NCBI RefSeq assembly: GCF_040225985.1
Contig: NZ_JBBPEU010000002.1
Span: 611,595-675,594 of the forward strand
Source of the DNA: Shimia sp040225985
GTDB taxonomy: Bacteria > Pseudomonadota > Alphaproteobacteria > Rhodobacterales > Rhodobacteraceae
Reading direction: 5' to 3'
DNA length: 64,000 nt
Each line of letters opens with the position of its first letter. Position 1 is the first letter of the stretch. Below the pieces are notes generated by a model. It saw nothing but the letters and a program-made list of their open reading frames with translations. It made no database searches and was not told the DNA's origin. Below are positions 27,192 to 35,083 of the stretch, piece by piece. Made by a program: the position numbers and the translations under genes.

Positions 27192-29240
27192 TTACTCGAA
27201 TTCCATGATGACGTCGTCCACGGCCAGGCTGTCGCCCGGACCCGCGTTGATCTTGGTCACCACGGTGGTTTTCTCGGCGCGCAGGATGTTTTCCATCTTC
27301 ATCGCCTCGACGGTGCAGAGCGCCTGACCTTCCTGAACTTCGTCGCCCACTTCCACGTCGACTTTGACGATCAGACCCGGCATCGGGCAGAGCAGCATTT
27401 TCGAGGTATCCGGCGGCAGTTTTTCCGGCATCAGCTGGGCCAGTTCGGCCTGACGCGGCGACCGGACATGTACCTTGAGATCGGCACCGCGGCTGCGGAT
27501 GCGGAACCCGCCCGAGATCTTGCCCACTTTGAGCACAAGCGTTTCGCCATTGACCGACAGGGTGGCCAGCTGATCGCCCGGCGTCCAGTCCGAGGTCACG
27601 CGGATCTTGGTGCCATCCGCGAATTTGACGGTTGAGCCTTTCTTGTCCGCCTTGATCTTGACCGCGTATTCTTCGCCCTGAAGGGTGACGACCCATTTCT
27701 TGCCGACCACACGTTCGTGGTTGTCCATCCGGCCCGACACACGGGCGCGACGGATTTCGGCGACGCGATGCATGGCAGCCGACGCAGCCGCGATCTTGCG
27801 CAGCGTATCACCGGGCAAGGTCACACCCTCGAACCCTTCGGGATATTCTTCTTCGATAAAGGCCGTGGTCATGTCACCGCTGATGAACTTCGGGTGGTCC
27901 ATCACCGCGCTCACGAAAGGCAGGTTGTGACCGATACCTTCCAGTTCGAACCCGTCCAGCGCGTTGCGCATGGCTTCGATCGCTTCTTCACGGGTCGGGG
28001 CCCATGTACACAGCTTGGCGATCATCGGGTCATAGTACATCGAGATCTCGCCGCCTTCATAGACGCCGGTGTCGTTGCGCACGGCAAAATCCTTGCCTTC
28101 CAGCGCCTTGTCGGCCCATTTGTCATTGTCCTGCATCGGACCGGCGGCGATCTCTGCCGGCGGGCGATAGCGGGTCAGGCGACCAATCGAGGGCAGGAAG
28201 TTGCGATAGGGATCTTCCGCGTACACGCGGTTTTCGATCGCCCAGCCGTTGATGCCCACGTCGTCCTGCGTGATCGACAGCGGCTCGCCATTGGCGACGC
28301 GGATCATCTGTTCCACAAGGTCCACACCGGTGATCAGCTCGGTCACGGGGTGTTCCACCTGAAGGCGGGTGTTCATTTCGAGGAAGTAGAAATTCTTGTC
28401 GCCATCAACGATGAATTCCACGGTCCCGGCCGAGGTATAGCCCACGGCCTTGGCCAGCGCGACCGACTGTTCGCCCATCGCCTTGCGGGTGGCTTCATCA
28501 AGGAAGGGCGACGGCGCCTCTTCCACAACCTTCTGGTTACGGCGCTGGATCGAGCATTCGCGCTCGTTCAGGTAGATTCCATTACCATGCGCGTCGCAGA
28601 GAACCTGAATTTCGATGTGGCGCGGCTGCGTCACGAATTTCTCGATAAAGATCCGGTCATCACCAAAGCTGTTGGCAGCTTCGTTCTTGGACGATTGGAA
28701 ACCTTCGCGGGCTTCCTGGTCGTTCCATGCGATCCGCATACCCTTGCCGCCGCCGCCGGCCGACGCCTTGATCATCACCGGATAGCCGATCTCGTTCGAG
28801 ATTTTCACGGCTTCGTCCGCGTCTTCGATCAGGCCCATATAACCGGGCACGGTCGACACGTTTGCGTCCTGTGCGATTTTCTTCGAGGTGATTTTGTCAC
28901 CCATTGCTTCAATCGCACCTTTGGGGGGGCCTACGAAAGCAACGCCAGCTTCTTCCAGAGCTTCGGCAAACTTCGAGTTTTCCGAAAGGAAGCCATAGCC
29001 GGGGTGCACGGCCTGTGCGCCGGTCTGCTTGATTGCATCCATGACCTTGTCGATCACGATGTAGGACTGGTTCGCAGGGGGCGGGCCGATATGCACGGCT
29101 TCGTCCGCCATTTGCACGTGCAGCGCCTGCTTGTCCGCGTCCGAATAAATCGCGACGGTCTTGATACCCATCTTGCGGGCGGTCTTGATCACACGGCAGG
29201 CGATCTCGCCCCGGTTGGCAATCAGGATCTTATCGAACAT
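27192..29240 (-). CDS. pccA: Propionyl-CoA carboxylase alpha (biotin) subunit
   Basis: The 682-residue biotin-carrying subunit: biotin carboxylase (1-450, with MIKASAGGGGKGMR ATP-grasp loop), a BT linker domain, and a C-terminal biotinyl domain with the biotin lysine K648 in EAMKMENIL. It carboxylates biotin, which PccB then uses to make methylmalonyl-CoA from propionyl-CoA. The ATG at 29240 gives the standard MFDKILIANRGEIA start; a longer frame upstream is not coding. It is separated from pccB by about 2.8 kb of small genes, an unusual split, but both are on the minus strand. Confidence 0.96.
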   Translation of the reverse strand: MFDKILIANRGEIACRVIKTARKMGIKTVAIYSDADKQALHVQMADEAVHIGPPPANQSYIVIDKVMDAIKQTGAQAVHPGYGFLSENSKFAEALEEAGVAFVGPPKGAIEAMGDKITSKKIAQDANVSTVPGYMGLIEDADEAVKISNEIGYPVMIKASAGGGGKGMRIAWNDQEAREGFQSSKNEAANSFGDDRIFIEKFVTQPRHIEIQVLCDAHGNGIYLNERECSIQRRNQKVVEEAPSPFLDEATRKAMGEQSVALAKAVGYTSAGTVEFIVDGDKNFYFLEMNTRLQVEHPVTELITGVDLVEQMIRVANGEPLSITQDDVGINGWAIENRVYAEDPYRNFLPSIGRLTRYRPPAEIAAGPMQDNDKWADKALEGKDFAVRNDTGVYEGGEISMYYDPMIAKLCTWAPTREEAIEAMRNALDGFELEGIGHNLPFVSAVMDHPKFISGDMTTAFIEEEYPEGFEGVTLPGDTLRKIAAASAAMHRVAEIRRARVSGRMDNHERVVGKKWVVTLQGEEYAVKIKADKKGSTVKFADGTKIRVTSDWTPGDQLATLSVNGETLVLKVGKISGGFRIRSRGADLKVHVRSPRQAELAQLMPEKLPPDTSKMLLCPMPGLIVKVDVEVGDEVQEGQALCTVEAMKMENILRAEKTTVVTKINAGPGDSLAVDDVIMEFE

Positions 29241-29293
29241 TTGATGTCCTTTCTGGTTCTTGGCCCGCGGTGTCCCGCAGGCACGTGGATACG

Positions 29294-29332
29294 AAAAAAG
29301 CCACCCGTGCCGCGCGGGCACGAATGGCTTTT
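29294..29332 (-). terminator. Terminator downstream of small lipoprotein gene
   Basis: AAAAGCCA (29296-29303) pairs with TGGCTTTT (29325-29332), and CGTGCC with GGGCACG inside. On the minus strand the hairpin is followed by a six-T run. It ends the transcript of the lipoprotein at 29387 before pccA begins. Confidence 0.85.
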
Positions 29333-29386
29333 GTTTCACGGTGCGGACGCAGGGACGCGCCCGCCGCAACAGGTTGGAGGGTCGGG

Positions 29387-29593
29387 TTAGTTACACCGTC
29401 CCGGGTTTTCCTTGCAGAAGATGACGTTGGCCGCGCTGCCAACGACCGCGCCGACAAACGGGTTGCCGTCCACGACCACGGCTGTGGCCGCACCGGCGCC
29501 TGCCCCGATGAGGGCTTGTTCGTTGAAATTGTCACCACAGGCCGCAAGCCCAGCAAAGGCCGCGCCACAAAGGGCAAGTTTGAGTGTTCGCAT
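29387..29593 (-). CDS. Small glycine-rich lipoprotein
   Basis: A 68-residue protein with a lipoprotein signal (MRTLKLALCGAAFAGLAAC, lipobox LAAC) and a mature part of two glycine-zipper stretches (ALIGAGAGAATAVVV and FVGAVVGSAANVIF). Such small lipoproteins sit in the outer or inner membrane. Two further cysteines lie near the C-terminus (FCKENPGRC). A strong terminator follows it, so it is a separate unit from pccA. Confidence 0.78.
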   Translation of the reverse strand: MRTLKLALCGAAFAGLAACGDNFNEQALIGAGAGAATAVVVDGNPFVGAVVGSAANVIFCKENPGRCN

Positions 29594-29930
29594 GACTGGT
29601 CGCCTCGGTTTTGAGTGTTTTTATCACCCTGAGGTGTGACCATATTCCCACGGAAGGAAAAGACTTGGCCTTCAGCGACAGTATTTTCGGCAAAACCCCG
29701 CGCATCGCTGCGGCTTTCCGGCATTTCGGTAGAAAAAAGGGATGATCCGGTGGGGACACCGGACCATCCACAAGGGGAAGGGTAACGGAAAATACTGTTA
29801 CAGGTGCGGACCCTGGTCTGCCCGCAGCCACAATGACTATCGGCAGCCGACACTGATGCCGCAACATCAGAAAGGACGGCCCCGTCGAAATGGGCCGCTT
29901 CCCGCGCAAATCCTTGTGTGATCGGCAGAA
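29594..29930. other. Gap between lipoprotein gene and hypothetical gene
   Basis: No gene is supported in these 337 bases. They hold a minus-strand terminator (29732-29769) and presumably the promoter of the lipoprotein gene at 29387. An open frame starting at 29934 overlaps the stop of the gene at 29931-30296, but it reads straight through the terminator hairpin and looks non-coding. Confidence 0.6.
29732..29769 (-). terminator. Terminator downstream of hypothetical gene 29931-30296
   Basis: TCCGGTG and CACCGGA pair around a four-base loop, extended by GGAT/ATCC across a two-base mismatch (29740-29769). On the minus strand a run of six or more T's follows (29738-29732). It lies 160 bases downstream of the nearest minus-strand stop codon. 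Confidence 0.85.
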
Positions 29931-30296
29931 TCATGCCCACTCCCCATCATCATCAAAGGCATCGGGGAAGGATGCGCGCGCCACGGCCTCGTCAATCACC
30001 AGCAGCGCCTCGTAATCCTCGGGATCGAACGTTTCGGGATCGGCGGGCACCACTTCGCGCCCGAACAGCCAGCTCAGGCGGCCTGCATCCAGATTGCCCC
30101 GTTCAAAGGGCTGGTCGCCGAAATGTTCCCAAAGCGCCTTCATGAAACCAGCATCGGCACGACGGTCGGCCGGTCGCCGGTCGCGATAGCGTTCACGGCG
30201 CGTGATCGGCGTAACCCCCTTGGGGTTGGCGCGACGGATAACGAATTGGAAATCTGTGCCGGTCAGGCGTCCGGGGAACCCACGGTGTTTCAGCAT
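29931..30296 (-). CDS. Conserved hypothetical cytoplasmic protein
   Basis: A 121-residue protein with an arginine-rich N-terminal half (ITRRERYRDRRPADRRAD) and an acidic C-terminus (DAFDDDGEWA). It has no signal peptide, membrane segment or motif that I recognise. The ATG at 30296 (MLKHRGFPGRL) is used. It lies between two small lipoprotein genes in the pccB-pccA gap, and a terminator follows it. Confidence 0.6.
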   Translation of the reverse strand: MLKHRGFPGRLTGTDFQFVIRRANPKGVTPITRRERYRDRRPADRRADAGFMKALWEHFGDQPFERGNLDAGRLSWLFGREVVPADPETFDPEDYEALLVIDEAVARASFPDAFDDDGEWA

Positions 30297-30374
30297 GCCG
30301 CGCCCTCCTGCTGCAGAAGGGGGCTGTGCCAAAGGGGGGCGGACCGTGTGGCCCGCCCGGCCCCAAAGGGCGAA

Positions 30375-30521
30375 TTACTTGTATTTGCCGGTATAGACCG
30401 GTTCTTGCGAGATCGGCTCGGGCTCGACCACGACGTATTCTTCAACCGGCGCTGTGTCGGCGCAAGCTGCGACGAGAGCAACCAATCCAACGGCCAGCAA
30501 AGCTTTGATGCTGTGCGACAT
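30375..30521 (-). CDS. Very small lipoprotein (48 aa)
   Basis: A 48-residue open frame, MSHSIKALLAVGLVALVAAC and then ADTAP, with a clear lipoprotein signal (lipobox VAAC at residues 17-20). It is followed by an acidic, proline-rich tail EEYVVVEPEPISQEPVYTG and the end KYK. A GGAG lies seven bases before the ATG. Small lipoproteins ending in a tyrosine/proline-rich YTGKY tail occur in Rhodobacteraceae; the function is unknown. Confidence 0.72.
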   Translation of the reverse strand: MSHSIKALLAVGLVALVAACADTAPVEEYVVVEPEPISQEPVYTGKYK

Positions 30522-30726
30522 GTCTTTCTCCAGTTCTTGTGCGCAGGGTATTTTTTCCCTGCCTGCCTCATGAGTTTATGCATGGCACCCCGAAGGGTAC
30601 CGAGGCCAAGAATAGTAGATTCAGACGTAAAAATATATAGATAGCGGCCCAAGCTCATGTGTTGTGGCAACAAAGCCGCAATTGCAGGTTGCCCGCCCCC
30701 ATGATGCGCAAGATATAGTGGTGCCA

Positions 30727-31188
30727 TCAGAAACCCTCCCAGATACAGGACCCGTTTTCGATGCGGTACGCTTCGAAATACTGGGTTGCAACCGAGGAAA
30801 TGACCCCGAAGTCGGTTTCCCGGTCCGACAGGGAAATGATGACCTGATCGACCTCTTCGCCGCTTTTGGCCAGCGCCGGAAGCGCCTCGGTGACACAAAG
30901 CACATCGAAATCAAGCGAGACCATGTCAAAGGTCACGCCCTCTTGTCCGATGATCGGCATCACAAAGCGGAAACGGGCCACGCGGCTTTCGTCCTGCCGT
31001 GTTTCGAACAGCATTTCCTGCAGGTAGAGCTCATAGCCAGAGGGCACGGCCGGGGACTCCTCCCTATCCCCGGCCATGGCCGCGCCCGATTGGGCCCCTC
31101 CTATCGCGGCGAATGCAATAAACGCGAAGGCACAAAACTTTCTGGAAAAGTTTGCCTTGGAAAGAGACATCGAAATGCGATCAGCCAT
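30727..31188 (-). CDS. DUF6497-like secreted protein
   Basis: A 153-residue protein with a hydrophobic signal-like segment (FCAFAFIAFAAIGGAQSGAAMA) after a short basic leader. The mature part carries ARFRFVMP, LDFDVLCVTEALPALA, VIISLSDRETDFG and the C-terminal CIWEGF, a pattern I associate with the Rhodobacteraceae DUF6497 group, sometimes mislabelled acetolactate synthase. Two cysteines could form a disulfide. Its start overlaps the previous gene's stop by eight bases. No function can be assigned. Confidence 0.68.
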   Translation of the reverse strand: MADRISMSLSKANFSRKFCAFAFIAFAAIGGAQSGAAMAGDREESPAVPSGYELYLQEMLFETRQDESRVARFRFVMPIIGQEGVTFDMVSLDFDVLCVTEALPALAKSGEEVDQVIISLSDRETDFGVISSVATQYFEAYRIENGSCIWEGF

Positions 31189-31537
31189 GCCACACCTCAC
31201 GATGCGCGGCATAGGCGCTCCAGCGGGCGCGGCAGGAGGGATCGGCCAACAAGCCTGCGATCTTCTCTTCGACTCGGGCGCGGGGAAAGCGCCCGTCGAT
31301 GCTGCCACCGGCGGTGACGTGCAGCGCGCCATCCTGCGCGGTGACGGACACCACGGGCGAAAAGCCCCGCACGCCTTGCAGGCGGCGCCACATGTCCTGG
31401 CGGACCTGCTGGGCCATGCGCAGGCGCGACCCTGACGGCAGTACCGTGCCCGCTGACACGTCAAACCGCACGGGCAGACGCCGCGCCACGGTCAGCGTGT
31501 CGTTGTCGCGCAGGATATGCCAGCGGTTGCGGGTCAC
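31181..31537 (-). CDS. Conserved hypothetical protein
   Basis: A 118-residue soluble protein (MTRNRWHILRDNDTLTVARRLP...) with a central VVSVTAQDGALHVTAGGSIDG stretch and a C-terminal RARWSAYAAHREVWHG. No domain is recognised. Its start overlaps the end of the cupin gene by four bases and its end overlaps the next gene by eight, so it is the middle of a tightly coupled three-gene unit downstream of pccB. Confidence 0.65.
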   Translation of the reverse strand: MTRNRWHILRDNDTLTVARRLPVRFDVSAGTVLPSGSRLRMAQQVRQDMWRRLQGVRGFSPVVSVTAQDGALHVTAGGSIDGRFPRARVEEKIAGLLADPSCRARWSAYAAHREVWHG

Positions 31538-31935
31538 GCGGGGGCGTCCTCGTCCTTGGTGTCAAATTCGGCGGGGCTGATGATCTCGATCAGCTCCATA
31601 TCGTCGGAATGGCGGACCTCGCGGTGTTTGATGCCCGGAGGCTGCAGCACGCAGGAGCCTTCCCGAAGGATATGCTCGCCCTGCCCTTCATACTCAAAAA
31701 CCACCCAGCCCTTGGTCACATAGACCAACTGGAAATCCAGTTCGTGGCTGTGCCACGCACCGGGGCTTTCCATACCCGGCACCGCCCGGATCACATGCGC
31801 ACCGAACTTGCCCTGTGTGGCCTCGGCAATGCCAAGCTGGCGGTATTCAAAGAACGGGCGCAGGCCCGCCCCTTCGAATTTGCCGTCATCAGCATGGGCA
31901 ATGGTGAACGCCTGGTTTTTCCAGAGTTGGGTCAT
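31534..31935 (-). CDS. Small cupin-domain protein
   Basis: A 133-residue single-cupin protein. Motif 1 holds SPGAWHSHELDFQLVYVTKGWVVFEYEG with two histidines and a glutamate, and motif 2 holds LQPPGIKHREVRHSDD, so the metal-binding set appears intact. The ATG at 31935 (MTQLWKNQ) is used. It starts 78 bases after the pccB stop, across a GC-rich hairpin. The substrate is unknown; position in the propionate locus is the only hint. Confidence 0.75.
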   Translation of the reverse strand: MTQLWKNQAFTIAHADDGKFEGAGLRPFFEYRQLGIAEATQGKFGAHVIRAVPGMESPGAWHSHELDFQLVYVTKGWVVFEYEGQGEHILREGSCVLQPPGIKHREVRHSDDMELIEIISPAEFDTKDEDAPA

Positions 31936-31979
31936 GCGGTCTCCGTCGGGCGGGTTTGAAACCTGCCTGTGTGGGAATG

Positions 31980-32000
31980 GGGCGGGCACGCTGCCCGCCC
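31980..32000. repeat. GC hairpin between pccB and cupin gene
   Basis: GGGCGGGC and GCCCGCCC form an eight-base-pair perfect stem with a five-base loop, 14 bases past the pccB stop. No T-tract follows, so it may slow transcription or protect the pccB mRNA end rather than terminate. Confidence 0.4.
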
Positions 32001-32013
32001 GATCCAAGGTCTT

Positions 32014-33546
32014 TTACAACGGAATGTTGTCGTGCTTTTTCCACGGCATTTTCTGCGACTTGTTGCGCAGCATGGCGAATGCGCGGGAAACCCGTTTGCG
32101 GGTCGAATGCGGCATGATCACCTCGTCGATGAAACCACGCTCGGCGGCCACGAAGGGGTTCGCAAAGCGATCTTCGTATTCCTGCGTGTGCGCGGCGATC
32201 TTGTCGGCATCGCCGAGATCCGAACGGTGCAGGATTTCCACGGCCCCTTTGGCCCCCATCACGGCAACCTCGGAGGTCGGCCAGGCATAGTTCACGTCAG
32301 CGCCAAGGTGCTTGGAAGCCATCACCACGTAGGCACCACCATAGGCCTTGCGGGTAATCACGGTGACTTTCGGTACGGTCGCTTCGCCATAGGCAAACAG
32401 CAGCTTCGCGCCGTGCTTGATGACGCCGTCATATTCCTGCTTGGTGCCCGGCAGGAAGCCCGGCACGTCGACGAGGGTCAGGATCGGTATTTCAAACGCG
32501 TCACAGAAGCGCACAAAACGCGCGCCCTTGCGGGCCGAGTCGATGTCCAGAACGCCTGCCAGAACCATCGGCTGGTTGGCGACAACGCCCACTGTCTGAC
32601 CCTCAAGGCGGATAAATCCGGTGACGATGTTACCTGCGAAATCTTCCTGAATTTCGTAGAAGTCGCCCTCGTCCGCGATCTTGGTGATCAGCTCTTTCAT
32701 ATCGTAGGGCTGGTTCGGGTTCTCGGGCACCAGCGTGTCCAGCGAGGATTCGATCCGGTCCACGTCGTCAAAGAACGGACGCACGGGGGGCTTTTCCCGG
32801 TTGTTCAGCGGCAGGAAGTCGACAAGGCGGCGGACTTCTGCCAGCGCCTCGACATCGTTCTCAAACGCGCCGTCCGCGACAGAGGATTTCTTGGTGTGGG
32901 TGGTCGCACCGCCCAGTTCCTCTGCGGTGACGTGTTCGTTGGTCACGGTTTTCACCACGTCGGGGCCGGTCACGAACATGTAGGACGAATCTTTCACCAT
33001 GAAGATGAAGTCGGTCATCGCGGGCGAATAGACGGCACCACCGGCGCACGGCCCCATGATGAGCGAGATCTGCGGCACCACGCCCGAGGCCATGATGTTG
33101 CGTTCGAACACTTCGCCATACCCGGCCAACGAGTCGACGCCTTCCTGAATCCGGGCCCCGCCCGAGTCGTTGATGCCGATCACGGGTGCCCCGTTCTGCA
33201 TCGCCATGTCCATGATCTTGCAGATCTTCTGTGCGTGGGTGGCCGAAACCGACCCACCCAAAACCGTGAAGTCCTGCGAGAACACATAGACCATGCGGCC
33301 GTTGATGGTGCCCCAGCCGGTCACCACGCCGTCACCGGCGGGCTTTTGCTCCTGCATGCCGAAATCGGTGCAGCGGTGGGTCTTGAACATGTCGTATTCT
33401 TCGAAGCTGCCTTCGTCGAGCAGCAGTTCGATCCGCTCGCGCGCTGTCAGCTTGCCCTTGGCGTGCTGGCTGTCGATGCGTTTCTGGCCACCACCCAGAC
33501 GGGCGACTTCGCGGCGTTCTTCCAGTTCCTGGAGGATGTCTTTCAT
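32014..33546 (-). CDS. pccB: Propionyl-CoA carboxylase beta (carboxyltransferase) subunit
   Basis: The 510-residue carboxyltransferase subunit, two crotonase-like domains that move CO2 from biotin on PccA to propionyl-CoA. Motifs GGSVSATHAQKICKIMDMA, GGARIQEGVDSLAGYGE and MGPCAGGAVYSPAMTDF shape the first oxyanion region, and RKAYGGAYVVMASKHLGAD the second. The ATG at 33546 begins MKDILQELEERREVARLGGG, the normal family start; the extended frame is not coding. TTTGCAAA-type octamers lie 70 to 110 bases upstream, pointing to PccR control. Confidence 0.97.
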   Translation of the reverse strand: MKDILQELEERREVARLGGGQKRIDSQHAKGKLTARERIELLLDEGSFEEYDMFKTHRCTDFGMQEQKPAGDGVVTGWGTINGRMVYVFSQDFTVLGGSVSATHAQKICKIMDMAMQNGAPVIGINDSGGARIQEGVDSLAGYGEVFERNIMASGVVPQISLIMGPCAGGAVYSPAMTDFIFMVKDSSYMFVTGPDVVKTVTNEHVTAEELGGATTHTKKSSVADGAFENDVEALAEVRRLVDFLPLNNREKPPVRPFFDDVDRIESSLDTLVPENPNQPYDMKELITKIADEGDFYEIQEDFAGNIVTGFIRLEGQTVGVVANQPMVLAGVLDIDSARKGARFVRFCDAFEIPILTLVDVPGFLPGTKQEYDGVIKHGAKLLFAYGEATVPKVTVITRKAYGGAYVVMASKHLGADVNYAWPTSEVAVMGAKGAVEILHRSDLGDADKIAAHTQEYEDRFANPFVAAERGFIDEVIMPHSTRKRVSRAFAMLRNKSQKMPWKKHDNIPL

Positions 33547-33615
33547 GATAGGTCCCCTTAAATTTGGGCCGACCTTAGAGATTGTGCCCCCGCGTTCAAA
33601 GTAGAATCCGGCAAA

Positions 33616-33655
33616 TTTGCAAATTTTGGAAAATACATCCGGTGAAAATTGCAAA
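33616..33655. promoter_or_regulatory. TTTGCAAA octamers before pccB
   Basis: TTTGCAAA (33616-33623) is followed after one base by TTTGGAAA (33625-33632), and ATTGCAAA lies at 33648-33655. TTTGCAAA pairs are the reported DNA motif of the ScfR/PccR regulators in Rhodobacter sphaeroides. They lie 70 to 110 bases upstream of pccB and also before the MFS transporter gene at 33715, so either or both may be controlled. Confidence 0.55.
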
Positions 33656-33714
33656 TTAGCTAATTAACCTATGAGGTACTTTCCTTCTCCGCGCCTCGCT
33701 CCTAGGTTCTTGGC

Positions 33715-34929
33715 ATGTCTGATCTGCCACGCGGACGGTTCTTGAACCGGCAGTCCCCACCTCACGTACTGACCCTGACCCTGCTTGCGGGGCTTTCGGC
33801 ATTGAGCATGAACATTTTCCTGCCCTCCCTGCCGCGCATGACCGAGTATTTCCAGACGGATTACCAGATCATGCAACTGTCCGTTGCGGTCTATCTCGGG
33901 GTCAATGCCGTGATGCAGATCCTTGTCGGGCCGATCTCGGACAAGATCGGGCGGCGACCGGTAATCCTCTGGGGGGTGGCCCTGTTCCTGCTGGCGACGC
34001 TGGGCTGCATCTATGCGCCCAATGCCGCTCTGTTCCTCATGTTCCGCATGATGCAGGCGGTGGTGGTGGTCGCCATGGTCCTGAGTCGCGCGGTGATCCG
34101 CGACATGGTTCCGCAGGATCAGGCTGCCTCGATGATTGGCTATGTGACCATGGGCATGACCGTGGTGCCGATGATCGGCCCCGCCATCGGCGGTTTTCTG
34201 GATGAGAGCTTTGGCTGGCAGGCCAATTTCTGGATGCTGTTCGGCGCGGGCACACTTATCCTTGCCCTGACCTATGCCGATCTTGGGGAAACCGGATCGC
34301 AAAGCGGGTTGTCGCTTGGTCGGCAGTTCCGCGAATACCCCGAACTTCTGACCAGCCCGCGCTTCTGGGGCTATTCGCTGGCCTCGGGCCTGTCCTCGGG
34401 GGCATTCTTTGCCTATCTCGGGGGGGCGCCTTTCGTGGCGACCGAGCTGTTCGGCATGCCGCCCTCGCAGATGGGCCTTTATTTCGGGGCTCCGGCCCTT
34501 GGCTATTTCTTCGGCAACTTCCTGTCGGGGCGGTATTCCAGCCGCTTTGGTGTGAACCGCATGGTCAACTGGGGCTGCTGGGTGAATGCCTTTGGCGTGA
34601 GCCTGTCGATGCTGTTGTTCCTGATGGGACAGGGCAGCGCCGAGGTCTTTTTCGGGCTGATGACCTTTGTCGGGATCGGCAACGGGATGAGCATCCCCAA
34701 CGCCACCGCAGGCGCCCTGTCAGTGCGCCCGCATCTGGCTGGAACGGCCTCGGGGCTGTCCGGCGCGATCATGATCGGCGGCGGCGCGGGCCTCTCGGCG
34801 CTGGCGGGTGCGCTTCTGACGCCCGAAGGCGGGGCCTATCCGCTCTTGTGGATCATGCTTCTGACCTCAATCGGCGGCGTGGTGGCGATCCAGCTGGTGA
34901 TCCGTCGCGAGACCCACCTCGGCCTTTGA
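33715..34929 (+). CDS. Bcr/CflA-type MFS drug transporter
   Basis: A 404-residue major-facilitator protein with about 12 membrane segments. The Bcr/CflA signature appears in MNIFLPSLPRMTEYFQTD and the loop motif VGPISDKIGRRPVILWG, with SRAVIRDMVPQDQAASM after the fourth segment. Such proteins export drugs and small metabolites as proton antiporters. The substrate here is unknown. It is divergent from pccB across the octamer region and followed by pccR. Confidence 0.88.
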   Translation: MSDLPRGRFLNRQSPPHVLTLTLLAGLSALSMNIFLPSLPRMTEYFQTDYQIMQLSVAVYLGVNAVMQILVGPISDKIGRRPVILWGVALFLLATLGCIYAPNAALFLMFRMMQAVVVVAMVLSRAVIRDMVPQDQAASMIGYVTMGMTVVPMIGPAIGGFLDESFGWQANFWMLFGAGTLILALTYADLGETGSQSGLSLGRQFREYPELLTSPRFWGYSLASGLSSGAFFAYLGGAPFVATELFGMPPSQMGLYFGAPALGYFFGNFLSGRYSSRFGVNRMVNWGCWVNAFGVSLSMLLFLMGQGSAEVFFGLMTFVGIGNGMSIPNATAGALSVRPHLAGTASGLSGAIMIGGGAGLSALAGALLTPEGGAYPLLWIMLLTSIGGVVAIQLVIRRETHLGL

Positions 34930-35032
34930 CCTCCGCCCGAGCGCCGCGAGGCCACGCCCAACATTTGGCAGGGGCGCAAACCCCGAAGATGGCGGGAGCG
35001 CTCCTGCGCCACAAACCGCGTGACGCGGGGAA

Positions 35033-35054
35033 TTTGCAAATGTATGTTTGCAAG
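35033..35054. promoter_or_regulatory. TTTGCAAA pair before pccR
   Basis: TTTGCAAA (35033-35040), six bases (TGTATG), then TTTGCAAG (35047-35054). It lies 30 to 51 bases upstream of the pccR start, consistent with autoregulation by PccR, as reported for the Rhodobacter sphaeroides protein. Binding here is inferred. Confidence 0.6.
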
Positions 35055-35083
35055 AGCAAACCCCGCGAACGGACCCGACTGTC

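Noticed and set aside
27717..29390. A 557-codon open frame antisense to pccA
   Set aside because: Fully covered by the conserved biotin carboxylase on the other strand; histidine-rich product with no family.
29230..29940. An open frame starting with a four-base overlap after the gene at 29931-30296
   Set aside because: It runs through a strong terminator and across the lipoprotein gene in another frame, and its product shows no domain.
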